From NCBI GenBank assembly GCA_021770785.1, contig JAETQH010000002.1:62001-126000 (forward strand): 64,000 bases of DNA, written 5' to 3'. The notes under the pieces were generated by a model that was not told where the DNA came from, searched no databases, and worked only from the letters and a program-made list of their open reading frames with translations. Source of the DNA: Lachnospiraceae bacterium (lineage in GTDB: Bacteria; Bacillota; Clostridia; Lachnospirales; Lachnospiraceae). The stretch's first letter is position 1. Each line of letters starts with the position of its first letter. This document shows, in pieces, positions 8,922-18,472 of the stretch. Made by a program: the position numbers and the translations under genes.

Positions 8922-9826
8922 TGAATCAGCAGAGTTTAAACGGTCTATTTATTGGATATTCAGTGGCATTTAACAAGGCATTCGATGAAACCCCTGTAAA
9001 CTATTCAAGAATTGCTATGACCGTTCCATCCGAAACAAGGGAAACAACTTACGCATGGATGGGACAGATTCCCAATATGAGGGAATGGATTGGTTCAAGA
9101 GAAATACAAAACTTGATGGCACATGGATATACAATCAAAAATAAAACCTTTGAACTGACAACCAAAATACCTGTCAATGATATCGCGGATGACCAGTACG
9201 GAGTTTATGCACCACTTATTTCTGAGATGGGCTTATCTGCCAAGAAACACCCTGATTCCCTGACTTTCGACCTATTGGGAAATGGGTTCACTGAAAAATG
9301 TTATGATGGTGTAAGCTTTTTTAGTGACGCGCACCCCATAGGTGAGGAGGATGAGGGTGTACAATCAAATATGGGAAATAAAAAGCTGAATGCCAAATCT
9401 TATGCGGAAGCAAGGGCGCAGATGATGACGGTTAAAGGCGAATCTCACAAATCACTTAATATTGTTCCTGACCTTCTGGTTGTTGCTCCGCAGAATGAAG
9501 CTATTGCAAGGGAACTTTTATTTGCTGATTTAATTGCAGGAAGTTCCAATGTAAATAAAAATACCTGTGACCTGCTGGTTGTTCCTGAATTATCGGATTA
9601 TGCAGAGCAATGGTATCTGTTCTGTACCAAAAGATACATTAAACCCTTTGTATTTCAGGAAAGAGAAAAGCCAAAGTTGGTATGTAAGAACAGTGAAAAT
9701 GATGACAATGTTTTCTTTGATGACGAAGTTGTCTACGGAATCAAAGCACGGTATAATGTCGGGTTTGGTCTGTGGCAGTTAGCCTATGGAAGTACCGGAA
9801 CAACAGAGGAAACAACCAAAGGATAG
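8915..9826 (+). CDS. Mu-like major head subunit, gpT family
   Basis: 303 residues recognisable along most of the length as the Mu gpT major capsid family. Hallmarks: the N-terminal SLNGLFIGYSVAFNKAFDE, then ETTYAWMGQIPNMREWIG, NLMAHGYTIKNKTFE, YGVYAPLISEMG, CYDGVSFFSDAHP and the C-terminal KPFVFQEREKPKLV and YGIKARYNVGFG. Length matches Mu gpT (about 305), so the protein is full length and has an HK97-type fold by family. It should assemble a shell. It overlaps the cement-like gene and is followed 3 bp later by the protease gene, an operon. No portal, terminase or tail gene accompanies it. Confidence 0.93.
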   Translation: MVVNQQSLNGLFIGYSVAFNKAFDETPVNYSRIAMTVPSETRETTYAWMGQIPNMREWIGSREIQNLMAHGYTIKNKTFELTTKIPVNDIADDQYGVYAPLISEMGLSAKKHPDSLTFDLLGNGFTEKCYDGVSFFSDAHPIGEEDEGVQSNMGNKKLNAKSYAEARAQMMTVKGESHKSLNIVPDLLVVAPQNEAIARELLFADLIAGSSNVNKNTCDLLVVPELSDYAEQWYLFCTKRYIKPFVFQEREKPKLVCKNSENDDNVFFDDEVVYGIKARYNVGFGLWQLAYGSTGTTEETTKG

Positions 9827-9829
9827 AAG

Positions 9830-10384
9830 GTGATTGATATAGAAGTATATACCGAAATACTGTCACAGACTGCAAATTTGACGGAAGCCCCTGAATATAT
9901 CAGGGTGCTTCCGTTGGGCTATGTTTCATCAGAAAAAGGGGATTTTCTTGTAGATAATGAAAGTTTTCATATGATGAAAGAATACATGGAACATCGGGCG
10001 GTTGACATAGTGATTGACTATGAACATCAGACTTTAAAAGATGTACAAGCTCCGGCGGGTGGTTGGATTAAAGAGCTTGTTTTAAAAAGTGATGGCATTT
10101 TTGCAAAGGTGGAATGGACGAAAAAAGCAAGGGAATATTTGCAAAATAGAGAATATAGATACCTTTCACCTGTTGTATTGATTAGAAAAAAAGACCATAA
10201 AGCCTCACAGCTTCATTCGGTTGCATTAACCAATACACCTGCTATAAATGGAATGACACCTATTGTTAATTCTATAAAGTTACCATTGAAAACTGAATTT
10301 GAATCGGATGATATACAGAAAAAAATTTTTAGAATGTTAAATATTCAGGAGCGGGATTTAGAAAGATATTGGCAAAAGGAGTGA
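9830..10384 (+). CDS. Mu-like head maturation protease, gpI family (short form)
   Basis: 184 residues starting at GTG; AAAGGA lies 6 nt before it, and the gap to gpT is 3 bp. Family hallmarks: DIVIDYEHQTL, APAGGWIKEL, KVEWTKKAREYL, REYRYLSPV and the final SVALTNTPAING. This is the protease domain that trims head proteins during maturation. Mu gpI is about twice as long because a scaffold (gpZ) is nested in its C-terminal half; that half is missing here. The gene follows gpT, whereas in Mu gpI precedes gpT, so the order is inverted. The end overlaps the Mor-like ORF region by translation coupling. Confidence 0.88.
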   Translation: MIDIEVYTEILSQTANLTEAPEYIRVLPLGYVSSEKGDFLVDNESFHMMKEYMEHRAVDIVIDYEHQTLKDVQAPAGGWIKELVLKSDGIFAKVEWTKKAREYLQNREYRYLSPVVLIRKKDHKASQLHSVALTNTPAINGMTPIVNSIKLPLKTEFESDDIQKKIFRMLNIQERDLERYWQKE

Positions 10385-10389
10385 CTTTA

Positions 10390-10671
10390 GTGAAAGTTGA
10401 AGATTATTTATCATATGCACTTCCAACTGATATACCGGAAACATATCAACCCGTTATTTCATTGATAGGGCTGGAAAATTTTTGTAAATTATGTGATTAT
10501 TATAGAGGAGAGGAAGTGTATTTTCCTGTTGCGGAGTATGTGTTTAAAAAAACAAGAAACAGGATGATATTACAAGAGTTTGATGGACATAATACAAAGG
10601 CACTGGCAAAAAAGTATGAAATAACCACTGTACAGGTCAGAAACATTGTAAATGGCTCAAAATTGGTTTAA
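10390..10671 (+). CDS. Mor/C-family transcription activator
   Basis: About 93 residues. The segment VISLIGLENFCKLCDYYRGEEVYFP followed by a C-terminal helix-turn-helix (NTKALAKKYEITTVQVRNIV) is the Mor/C activator signature of Mu-like phages, which bind as dimers to dyad sites and recruit RNA polymerase to promoters lacking a good -35. I prefer the GTG at 10390 (AAAGGAG 8 nt upstream) to the TTG at 10369, which lacks a site. It is the last gene of the head cassette and probably controls it; CGTTATAACG-type palindromes flank the cassette at 8062 and 10709. Confidence 0.85.
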   Translation: MKVEDYLSYALPTDIPETYQPVISLIGLENFCKLCDYYRGEEVYFPVAEYVFKKTRNRMILQEFDGHNTKALAKKYEITTVQVRNIVNGSKLV

Positions 10672-10708
10672 ATAATAATATGTGCAAAAGTCTATGCAGA
10701 ATAGGAAA

Positions 10709-10740
10709 TACCCCCGTTATAACGCGTTATAACGGGGGTA
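10709..10740. repeat. 32-bp perfect palindrome after the Mor-like gene
   Basis: The 16-nt half TACCCCCGTTATAACG is followed directly by its exact reverse complement with no loop. The core GTTATAAC also occurs in the palindrome at 8062-8073, upstream of the cassette. No T tract follows on either strand, so a simple intrinsic terminator is unlikely; a dimer-binding site or cruciform is more plausible. Confidence 0.85.
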
Positions 10741-10758
10741 ACAGGGCATTTCCCTTTG

Positions 10759-10977
10759 TTATTGAACAATTCGGAAACGATTACTATTCTGTTTTTTGGT
10801 GGTTGCCGTGTTATGTATAACGTGCATGTTTAATATTTCAAGGACGCTTTCCAAATTATCAATAGGTAGACATTTCATTTTTTGGATAATATCCTCATAA
10901 TGGTTTTGTTCTATCGACCGTAAATCTGAAGCTACACAGTTTAAAATTACAGTTGTTTCTGTATTTGTAAGACCCAT
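10759..10977 (-). CDS. Small hypothetical protein of the mobile element
   Basis: 72 residues (MGLTNTETTVILNCVASDL...), not recognised. AGGAGG lies 7 nt before the ATG. The protein looks helical, and the C-terminus is basic (TTKKQNSNRFRIVQ). It is the third gene of a minus-strand set of tiny ORFs (with 11028-11192 and 11315-11416) reading toward the head cassette and convergent with it. A regulatory role is possible but unsupported. Confidence 0.65.
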   Translation of the reverse strand: MGLTNTETTVILNCVASDLRSIEQNHYEDIIQKMKCLPIDNLESVLEILNMHVIHNTATTKKQNSNRFRIVQ

Positions 10978-11027
10978 AGTATTATCCTCCTGGATTTTGA
11001 TTTAGCTATTATAATGGATGTAGGGAA

Positions 11028-11192
11028 TCATTCCCCGTTTAAAAGTTCCACGGCTTCCTTAAATTTACATTCAGATATTAGTTGGATTGCTCTTTGCTCT
11101 ATGATGGTGTTCTGCTCCACTTTCTGTTGCAGTTCCTTTACCTGCAAAATTCCTTCATCAATCTTTTTCAAAATGTTCATGTTTTTAGCCAT
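11028..11192 (-). CDS. 54-residue coiled-coil small protein
   Basis: An ORF of 54 residues starting MAKNMNILKKIDEGILQVK, with heptad-like Leu/Ile/Val spacing through ELQQKVEQNTIIEQRAI. AAGGTGG lies 5 nt before the ATG. It ends about 50 bp before the 72-aa gene and probably shares its transcript. An inverted GGCGGT/ACCGCC pair (11215-11220, 11241-11246) spans a TATAAT-like sequence just upstream and may be its operator. Function unknown. Confidence 0.6.
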   Translation of the reverse strand: MAKNMNILKKIDEGILQVKELQQKVEQNTIIEQRAIQLISECKFKEAVELLNGE

Positions 11193-11314
11193 AATTACCA
11201 CCTTTCTTTTTTGGTGGCGGTCTGATATAATATATACACAACCGCCTTTATAGGTTGCGAATAGGGTTTAGTAATGGGGACTTACAAGCCGTTGGCTATG
11301 CCCCATTGTGGTGA

Positions 11315-11416
11315 TTAATTGGTTACATATTCAATGTAGTCGGTTTCTGTAGCGAACAAGATGTAATTTCCGTTTACATATCCCATGTAGCCATCAGGCA
11401 CATAGTAGCCTTTCAT
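11315..11416 (-). CDS. 33-residue small protein (MKGYYVPDGYMG type)
   Basis: A 33-residue ORF beginning MKGYYVPDGYMGYVNGNY and ending DYIEYVTN, with a very strong AGGAGGTGAT site 4 nt before the ATG. Tyr makes up about a quarter of the residues. I recall similar micro-proteins on Firmicute mobile elements, but no function is known to me. Promoter elements probably lie in the operator-rich gap to its right (11505-11596), which is divergent with the 72-aa HTH gene. Confidence 0.6.
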   Translation of the reverse strand: MKGYYVPDGYMGYVNGNYILFATETDYIEYVTN

Positions 11417-11504
11417 GTTATCACCTCCTATTCTGTTAGATTTAAGATTTAGCAAGGGTTTTGATTTCTCAGGTCGTTTCCCTTGCTTTATCTTATATCT
11501 CTAT

Positions 11505-11596
11505 ATTACATCAAATGCTAGTGTAAATCTATTGACGTAATGCACAATATCTACATTAAATTTTTGTGTATTTATTACATTTAATTCTGATGTAAT
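11505..11596. promoter_or_regulatory. Paired operator-like dyads in a divergent intergenic region
   Basis: ATTACAT at 11574-11580 is exactly inverted as ATGTAAT at 11590-11596 with a 9-nt gap. A second, imperfect copy with the same gap is ATTACAT 11505-11511 and GTGTAAA 11521-11527. Further TACAT and GACGTAAT half-sites lie between. The layout suits a small dimeric repressor, likely the HTH protein encoded at 11634. Confidence 0.55.
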
Positions 11597-11633
11597 TCAT
11601 AGTAATATATCTACATGGAAGGATGGTGATTTT

Positions 11634-11852
11634 TTGATTAGATATAAAATTAATTTACTATTGGCTTTAAAAAATGCGGGCTATAATACTAATAAGATAA
11701 GAAAAGAAAAAATTTTCACCGAAGCACAATTACAACAAATGAGAGATAATAAATTATTAACACAAAAAGCTCTAAACAAAGTGTGTAATTTGCTAGAATG
11801 TCAACCAGGGGATATTTTGGAGTATATACCAGATGATATGTCTGGAATATAA
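11634..11852 (+). CDS. Small XRE/Cro-like HTH protein
   Basis: 72 residues with a TTG start preceded by AAGGATGGTGA. The pattern (FTEAQLQQMRDNKLLTQKALNKVCNLLECQPGDILEYIPDD) matches minimal Cro/C1-type (HTH_26-like) repressors, whose last helix reads CNLLECQPGDILEY. It probably represses its own promoter and the divergent small genes through the ATTACAT dyads. A strong terminator follows at 11871-11917. Confidence 0.8.
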   Translation: MIRYKINLLLALKNAGYNTNKIRKEKIFTEAQLQQMRDNKLLTQKALNKVCNLLECQPGDILEYIPDDMSGI

Positions 11853-11870
11853 AATAATTTAAACAATAGG

Positions 11871-11917
11871 AAAAAGGTTGCAACATAAGTTGACGTAAAT
11901 CATGTTGCAACCTTTTT
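11871..11917 (+). terminator. Strong intrinsic terminator
   Basis: AAAAAGGTTGCAACAT (11871-11886) is a perfect 16-bp inverted repeat with 11902-11917, 15-nt loop, ending in a T run; it can work on both strands. It isolates the small HTH gene from the integrase operon. Confidence 0.9.
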
Positions 11918-12068
11918 TAAATGCGAAAATGTATAAATATAAATAAATGTTAAATAAATATGCACAAATGTTTTTGACAGTTATTTTGAGAAATTTTGTC
12001 AAAAATTCCGGGCGCGTACACAAAATATCACTCATTGTGATAGTATTTGTTTTAGGAGGTGAAAAGCC

Positions 12069-12548
12069 ATGAATATTATGACACTTGAAGAACGCAAGGA
12101 ACTTGGCAACAGACTAAAACAAGCAAGAAAAGAGAAAGGGCTATCACAAGAGGAGCTCGCCAATCTCATCGGCTTGAAAGTTGGAACGGTTTCCAAATAC
12201 GAACAGGGGGACCGCACTCCGGGAATCGGAAAGCTTCAACTAATTGCAAATGCTCTGGACTGTGACACATCCCGATTTGTAGCATCCGGCGATGAATATG
12301 TACGGATGACACAGACCACGGATTTTGGCAACAATTTAGATGCATATTTAAACTGGTTGAAATTTTCCCACTTCGGATGCAATCCCTGTCAGATTGAAAA
12401 CGATGACGGAAGTAAATCTTCTTCCTACCTTATCAGCTTTGATAAGGAAACTTTTCCAATCAGTGAGGACGCACTGGGAAGGGTTATGGAATACCAGAAG
12501 GAACAGTTCAAACAACTCATCCGACTCTTTGGCGAGGACCTTCGATAG
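12069..12548 (+). CDS. XRE-family transcriptional regulator of the integrase operon
   Basis: 159 residues. Residues 10-68 form a classical HTH_XRE domain (LGNRLKQARKEKGLSQEELANLIGLKVGTVSKYEQGDRTP). The C-terminal 80 residues are acidic and not recognised. AGGAGGTG lies 6 nt before the ATG. The gene ends 14 bp before the integrase and is surely co-transcribed, so it probably sets the level of integration or excision. The G+C content is higher than in the cargo to its left, matching the integrase. Confidence 0.9.
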   Translation: MNIMTLEERKELGNRLKQARKEKGLSQEELANLIGLKVGTVSKYEQGDRTPGIGKLQLIANALDCDTSRFVASGDEYVRMTQTTDFGNNLDAYLNWLKFSHFGCNPCQIENDDGSKSSSYLISFDKETFPISEDALGRVMEYQKEQFKQLIRLFGEDLR

Positions 12549-12562
12549 TAAAGGTAAACAAT

Positions 12563-13780
12563 ATGCCGGTCTATAAAGACGAAGAAAGAGGAACCTGGTA
12601 TGTCAGATGTTATTATGAAGATTTTACCGGAAAGAAAAAACAGATAAAGAAACGAGGCTTTAAGCTTCAGCGTGAAGCCAAAGAATGGGAAGCTGATTTC
12701 CTAAGAAAGCAGAAAGGCAGCACGGACATGACCTTCCGCTCTATGTATGAGATTTATATAGAGGATATGGGACACCGATGCCGCCAGAGCACCATCGACG
12801 GAAAGAAGCATGTATTCGAGAAGCTGATTCTCCCTTATTTTGAGAATAAGCCCATCAATAAGATTACTCCCAAGGACATCCGAGCCTGGCAGAATGAAAT
12901 GATTGCAAAAGATTATTCCAATTCCTACCTAGACAGGATGCAGAATATGATTACCGCACTTTTTAATTATGCAGTGGGGTATTTCAATCTATCCGAAAAT
13001 CCGTGCCACAAGGCTGGCAGAATGGGTAAGCGTGAAGTTGTGGTTAATTTCTGGACAAAGGACGAATTTGACCGGATACTGGTTGCAATGGAAGATGATC
13101 CTACGGCACATGTTTCGTTTTCACTACTGTACTACTCCGGTATCCGTTTTGGAGAATTCCTTGCTTTAACACCGAAGGACTTTGATTTCGATAAGAACAC
13201 CCTCGACATCACCAAAAGTCTTCAGCGGATAAATAAGCAGGATGTGGTCACACCACCCAAAACGCCCAAGAGTATCCGGAACATCATCATACCGGACTTT
13301 GTAATGAACGAAGTCAAAGATTATATGTCAAAGCTTTATGATTTAAAAGATACGGACAGGGTCTTCCCCTTCACCAAATCTTATATCAATAATGCGATGG
13401 CAAGGGCTTGCAAGAAAAGCGGAGTGAAAAAGATTCGTATCCACGACATCCGTCACTCCCATGCCAGCTATCTTATCAACTTGGGATGCGCACCACTACT
13501 CATATCAGAACGGCTAGGGCACGAAAAAGTACAGACCACCTTAAGCACCTACTCCCACCTGTATCCGAACAAGCATCAGGAAGTGGTGGATATGATGCAG
13601 AAACAGCACAAGTTGGAAACAGTATCTGCCGGTGCATCTGAAACCTCAGATAAACCAGAAAAGGATCCACAACCACAAGGCACAAGGTTCAAAGTTGTAA
13701 GCCCAAAGGATAAAACAAGCCCACAGCAAGTCCACGAAAATGACTTAAGTCCATGCGTCGGCTTCGCCGGACGCACATAA
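12563..13780 (+). CDS. Tyrosine recombinase (integrase) of the mobilizable element
   Basis: 405 residues. The N-terminal arm-type DNA-binding domain (MPVYKDEERGTWYVRCYYED...) and SAM-like core-binding domain precede the catalytic domain. The catalytic set is complete: Arg195 (GIRFGE), His294 and Arg297 (HDIRHSH), His320 (LGHEK) and Tyr330 (TYSHL), so the enzyme should be active in site-specific integration and excision. The C-terminal 60 residues are an unconserved tail. The stop codon lies 3 bp from the tuf terminator hairpin, placing the right element boundary at or next to the 3' side of tuf. No Xis with certainty; the 61-aa HTH protein at 7446 is a candidate. Confidence 0.95.
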   Translation: MPVYKDEERGTWYVRCYYEDFTGKKKQIKKRGFKLQREAKEWEADFLRKQKGSTDMTFRSMYEIYIEDMGHRCRQSTIDGKKHVFEKLILPYFENKPINKITPKDIRAWQNEMIAKDYSNSYLDRMQNMITALFNYAVGYFNLSENPCHKAGRMGKREVVVNFWTKDEFDRILVAMEDDPTAHVSFSLLYYSGIRFGEFLALTPKDFDFDKNTLDITKSLQRINKQDVVTPPKTPKSIRNIIIPDFVMNEVKDYMSKLYDLKDTDRVFPFTKSYINNAMARACKKSGVKKIRIHDIRHSHASYLINLGCAPLLISERLGHEKVQTTLSTYSHLYPNKHQEVVDMMQKQHKLETVSAGASETSDKPEKDPQPQGTRFKVVSPKDKTSPQQVHENDLSPCVGFAGRT

Positions 13781-13783
13781 AAA

Positions 13784-13815
13784 GGCTCAACCCCTTGTAA
13801 GCAAAGGGCTGAGCC
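13784..13815 (-). terminator. tuf terminator, adjacent to the integrase stop
   Basis: GGCTCA 13784-13789 pairs with TGAGCC 13810-13815, with CCC/GGG inside; on the minus strand the stem is followed by TTTTT. It ends the str operon. The same hairpin could serve the integrase from the other side, and the element's attachment core may overlap it. Confidence 0.85.
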
Positions 13816-13848
13816 AAATAAGTCATTTAATACTCAATCAGTATTTAA

Positions 13849-15036
13849 TTACTCAATGATTGTAGCAACACGGCCTGAACCTACAGTTCTACCACCCTCA
13901 CGGATAGCGAATGTAAGACCCTGCTCCATAGCTACCGGGTGAATTAACTCGATAGTCATCTCGATATTATCACCAGGCATGCACATCTCTGTACCATCTG
14001 GTAAGTTACATACACCCGTTACGTCTGTTGTTCTGAAGTAGAACTGAGGACGATAGTTGTTGAAGAACGGAGTATGACGTCCACCCTCGTCTTTGGTTAA
14101 TACATAAACCTGAGCGGTAAATTTACGATGGCAGGTAACGGTACCTGGTTTTGCAAGAACCTGACCACGAACGATCTGGTCACGGTTGATACCACGGAGT
14201 AATGCACCGATGTTATCACCAGCCTGAGCCTCGTCTAACATCTTACGGAACATCTCGATACCGGTTACAACGGTTTTCTGAACGTCCTCTTTTACACCTA
14301 AGATTTCAAGCTCATCACTTAAGTGTAAGGTACCTCTCTCTACACGTCCTGTAGCAACAGTACCACGACCTGTGATGGTGAATACGTCCTCTACCGGCAT
14401 TAAGAAAGGTTTATCTGTATCACGCTGTGGGTCTGGAATGTAGTCGTCAACAGTAGACATTAACTCCATGATTTTGTCTCCCCACTCGCCGTTCGGATCT
14501 TCAAGAGCTTTTAAAGCGGAACCTTTAATGATTGGGCAGCCCTCAAATCCGTACTCCTCTAACTGCTCGGTGATTTCCATCTCTACTAACTCAAGTAACT
14601 CTGGATCATCAACCATATCACATTTGTTCATGAATACAACGATGTAAGGTACACCTACCTGACGGGATAATAAGATGTGCTCTTTTGTCTGAGCCATAAC
14701 ACCGTCAGTAGCAGCTACAACAAGGATAGCGCCGTCCATCTGAGCAGCACCAGTAATCATGTTCTTAACGTAGTCAGCATGTCCCGGGCAGTCAACATGT
14801 GCGTAATGTCTCTTGTCTGTCTCGTACTCAACGTGTGCAGTAGAGATAGTAATACCACGCTCTCTCTCTTCCGGAGCTTTATCAATGTTCTCGAAATCTG
14901 TTGCTTCGTTACCTGCAACTCTTTCTGCAAGAACTTTTGTGATAGCAGCTGTTAAAGTTGTTTTACCATGGTCAACGTGTCCAATGGTACCGATATTACA
15001 ATGTGGTTTTGTTCTTTCAAACTTAGCTTTTGCCAT
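13849..15036 (-). CDS. tuf: Elongation factor Tu
   Basis: 395 residues, full length. GTPase motifs: GHVDHGKTT (G1), DCPGHADY (G3), NKCDM (G4). It delivers aminoacyl-tRNA to the ribosome in the cytoplasm. The C-terminal domains carry the expected [30 protein letters not shown] and [20 protein letters not shown] precedes the ATG by about 9 nt. It is the last gene of the str operon, 108 bp after fusA. Codon bias is strong, as expected for a highly expressed gene. Confidence 0.99.
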   Translation of the reverse strand: MAKAKFERTKPHCNIGTIGHVDHGKTTLTAAITKVLAERVAGNEATDFENIDKAPEERERGITISTAHVEYETDKRHYAHVDCPGHADYVKNMITGAAQMDGAILVVAATDGVMAQTKEHILLSRQVGVPYIVVFMNKCDMVDDPELLELVEMEITEQLEEYGFEGCPIIKGSALKALEDPNGEWGDKIMELMSTVDDYIPDPQRDTDKPFLMPVEDVFTITGRGTVATGRVERGTLHLSDELEILGVKEDVQKTVVTGIEMFRKMLDEAQAGDNIGALLRGINRDQIVRGQVLAKPGTVTCHRKFTAQVYVLTKDEGGRHTPFFNNYRPQFYFRTTDVTGVCNLPDGTEMCMPGDNIEMTIELIHPVAMEQGLTFAIREGGRTVGSGRVATIIE

Positions 15037-15144
15037 TTTTGAATATCCTCCTTAAATTGATGCCCCTTGGGGCCGTTGTCTTATTTTATAACTCACTAAC
15101 TTTGATTATATAGAATAATCATTGGTTTTTCAAGCCATTTCTTA

Positions 15145-17262
15145 TTATTTTGACTTATCTGCAAGCACTTTTTCCTGTACGTTCTTCGGTACCTGCTCAT
15201 ATTTTTCAAAGAACATAGAATAGTTACCGCGTCCCTGGGTCTTAGAACGTAAATCCGTAGAGTAGCCAAACATCTCAGCAAGGGGAACGAATGCACGAAC
15301 AATCTTTCCTCCACCGATATCATCCATACCCTCGATACGTCCACGACGGGAGTTGATATCACCGATTACATCACCCATGTACTCTTCCGGCATTGTTACT
15401 TCTACCTTCATGATAGGCTCAAGTAATACTGGGTTTGCTTTCTGCATAGCCTCTTTGAACGCCATGGAACCAGCAATGTGGAATGCCATCTCAGAAGAGT
15501 CGACCTCATGGTAGGAACCGTCATATACGTTAGCATGTACGCCAAGTACCGGGAACCCGCCAAGGATACCTGCCTGGGCAGCTTCTTCGATACCTTCGCC
15601 GACTGCCGGGATATATTCCTTAGGAATAGCACCACCAACAACAGTAGACTCGAATTTGAAGGTTTCTTCTGCATTTGCATCCATCGGCTCAAATTTAACT
15701 TTACAGTGACCGTACTGACCACGACCACCGGACTGTTTTGCATATTTGTACTCAACATCCACCGGTTTGGTAAATGTCTCTTTGTAAGCAACCTGAGGAG
15801 CACCAACGTTTGCCTCTACCTTAAATTCACGAAGCAGACGGTCAACGATGATTTCCAGATGGAGCTCACCCATACCGGCGATAATGGTCTGACCTGTCTC
15901 CTGGTCAGTGTGTGCACGGAATGTCGGGTCTTCCTCTGCAAGTTTTGCAAGAGCCTCACCCATTTTACCCTGTCCGGCTTTGGTCTTAGGCTCGATAGCA
16001 AGCTCGATAACCGGCTCCGGAAATTCCATGGACTCTAAGATTACAGGATGCTGCTCATCACAGATGGTATCACCGGTAGTTGTGAATTTAAATCCAACCG
16101 CTGCTGCGATATCACCGGAGTAAACTTTGTCAAGTTCCTGTCTCTTATTTGCGTGCATCTGTAAGATACGTCCCACACGCTCTTTTTTATCTTTGGTTGC
16201 ATTCAATACATAAGAACCGGAATTCATTGTACCAGAGTAAACTCTGAAGAATGCAAGTTTACCAACGAATGGGTCAGCCATAATCTTGAATGCTAAAGCG
16301 GAGAACGGCTCTTCATCAGAAGAATGCCTCTCTACTTCGTTGCCATCCAAATCAACACCCTTGATTGCGGGTACGTCTAATGGAGACGGCATATACTCAA
16401 TGATTGCATCAAGAAGCTTCTGAACGCCTTTATTTCTATATGCTGTACCACAGCATACCGGAACGGCACGGCACTCACATGTAGCAAGTCTTAATGCTTT
16501 TTTCATTTCCTCAACGGATGGTTCTTCACCCTCAAGGTACATCATCATAAGGTCATCATCTAACTCGCAAACCTTCTCGACCAACTCTGTACGATAAAGT
16601 TCAGCATCTTCTGCCATATCTCCCAAATCGTCGGTAACGGTGATATCATCACCCTTCTCGTCGTTGTAGATATATGCTTTCATCTCAAATAAGTCGATGA
16701 TTCCTTTGAAGTCATCCTCTTTACCGATTGGCAACTGGATAACAATTGCATTTTTACCTAAACGATTACGAATCTGATCTACGCATGCGTAGAAATTCGC
16801 ACCTAAAATATCCATCTTATTGACGAATGCCATTCTAGGTACATTGTAGGTATCAGCCTGACGCCATACATTCTCTGACTGAGGCTCTACACCACCCTTT
16901 GCACAGAAGACGCCGACAGCGCCGTCAAGTACGCGGAGTGAACGCTCTACCTCTACAGTAAAGTCAACGTGTCCCGGGGTATCAATGATATTGATACGAT
17001 GCTCTAAAGCTCCTGCCTTTGGTTTCGTAAACTCCTCCAAAGTCCAGTGGCACGTCGTAGCGGCTGATGTGATTGTGATACCTCTTTCCTGCTCCTGTTC
17101 CATCCAGTCCATGGTAGCAGTACCTTCGTGAGTATCACCGATTTTGTAATTAACACCGGTATAATAAAGAATACGCTCTGTTGTTGTGGTCTTACCCGCA
17201 TCAATATGAGCCATAATACCAATGTTTCTGGTTCTCTCTAATGGATATTCTCTTCCAGCCAA
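15145..17262 (-). CDS. fusA: Elongation factor G
   Basis: 705 residues, full length. GTPase motifs are [21 protein letters not shown] and NKMD; domain IV and V motifs (GGGIP-like [37 protein letters not shown]) are intact. It drives translocation on the ribosome and, with RRF, recycling. The start codon is TTG, fixed by AAGGAGG 8 nt upstream and by homology ([16 protein letters not shown]). Third gene of rpsL-rpsG-fusA-tuf. Confidence 0.99.
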   Translation of the reverse strand: MAGREYPLERTRNIGIMAHIDAGKTTTTERILYYTGVNYKIGDTHEGTATMDWMEQEQERGITITSAATTCHWTLEEFTKPKAGALEHRINIIDTPGHVDFTVEVERSLRVLDGAVGVFCAKGGVEPQSENVWRQADTYNVPRMAFVNKMDILGANFYACVDQIRNRLGKNAIVIQLPIGKEDDFKGIIDLFEMKAYIYNDEKGDDITVTDDLGDMAEDAELYRTELVEKVCELDDDLMMMYLEGEEPSVEEMKKALRLATCECRAVPVCCGTAYRNKGVQKLLDAIIEYMPSPLDVPAIKGVDLDGNEVERHSSDEEPFSALAFKIMADPFVGKLAFFRVYSGTMNSGSYVLNATKDKKERVGRILQMHANKRQELDKVYSGDIAAAVGFKFTTTGDTICDEQHPVILESMEFPEPVIELAIEPKTKAGQGKMGEALAKLAEEDPTFRAHTDQETGQTIIAGMGELHLEIIVDRLLREFKVEANVGAPQVAYKETFTKPVDVEYKYAKQSGGRGQYGHCKVKFEPMDANAEETFKFESTVVGGAIPKEYIPAVGEGIEEAAQAGILGGFPVLGVHANVYDGSYHEVDSSEMAFHIAGSMAFKEAMQKANPVLLEPIMKVEVTMPEEYMGDVIGDINSRRGRIEGMDDIGGGKIVRAFVPLAEMFGYSTDLRSKTQGRGNYSMFFEKYEQVPKNVQEKVLADKSK

Positions 17263-17297
17263 GGTATTTCCTCCTTAAAAACTTAAGCAATATGCTC

Positions 17298-17792
<495 letters not shown>

Positions 17793-17987
17793 TTACTATA
17801 CAGAACCTTGTCTGCATTTACTGATTGCCTCAGTGAACTTCATTTCGATTAATTCAACGGTACTCACATAGTGTTCGTGCGGAAATCTATCAATCCTGTG
17901 ATAACAATCCCAACACTAAACCTTTAGTTCATGCTGCGCATGATGTGATACTATTGGTTCCTTAATCATAAAGTAATCTTTGTCAGA

Positions 17988-18407
17988 TTACTTTGCAGCC
18001 TTTGGTCTCTTAGCACCGTATTTAGAACGGGCCTGTTTTCTGTTAGCGACTCCGGCTGTATCAAGTGTACCACGGATAATGTGATATCTTGTACCTGGTA
18101 AGTCCTTAACACGACCACCACGGATAAGAACAACGCTATGCTCCTGTAAGTTATGTCCCTCACCTGGGATATAGCTTGTTACTTCGATTCCGTTAGAAAG
18201 ACGAACTCTGGCGATCTTTCTAAGAGCTGAGTTAGGTTTTTTAGGAGTTGCTGTTTTAACAGCGGTACATACACCTCTCTTCTGCGGTGAAGAGGTATTG
18301 GTAGGTCTCTTCTGCAGGGAGTTGTAACCCTTCTGAAGTGCAGGTGCTGTAGACTTCTTAACAGATGTCTGACGTCCTTTTCTTACTAACTGGTTAAATG
18401 TTGGCAT
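17988..18407 (-). CDS. rpsL: 30S ribosomal protein S12
   Basis: 139 residues from the ATG at 18407 (GGAGGTG upstream); an earlier in-frame ATG at 18464 overlaps the promoter region and is not credible. The decoding-centre loop KKPNSALRK and the [13 protein letters not shown] motif, sites of streptomycin-resistance changes in other bacteria, are wild type. First gene of the str operon, 219 bp before rpsG; that gap has no further gene and may hold the S7 regulatory site. Confidence 0.98.
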   Translation of the reverse strand: MPTFNQLVRKGRQTSVKKSTAPALQKGYNSLQKRPTNTSSPQKRGVCTAVKTATPKKPNSALRKIARVRLSNGIEVTSYIPGEGHNLQEHSVVLIRGGRVKDLPGTRYHIIRGTLDTAGVANRKQARSKYGAKRPKAAK

Positions 18408-18472
18408 TATTTTCACCTCCTGTTTGAATAAATGAATAAAAATCGGGCGCACATTCGTATGCACGCTAAATC

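Noticed and set aside
8915-9826. gpT-like gene as an encapsulin
   Set aside because: The sequence matches Mu gpT throughout, and a cognate protease and Mor gene follow; no cargo enzyme with a loading peptide is present. A domesticated shell stays possible but encapsulin is not the right family.
11014-11253. 79-residue plus-strand ORF
   Set aside because: It is the mirror of the 54-residue minus-strand gene, which has a good ribosome site and coiled-coil pattern.
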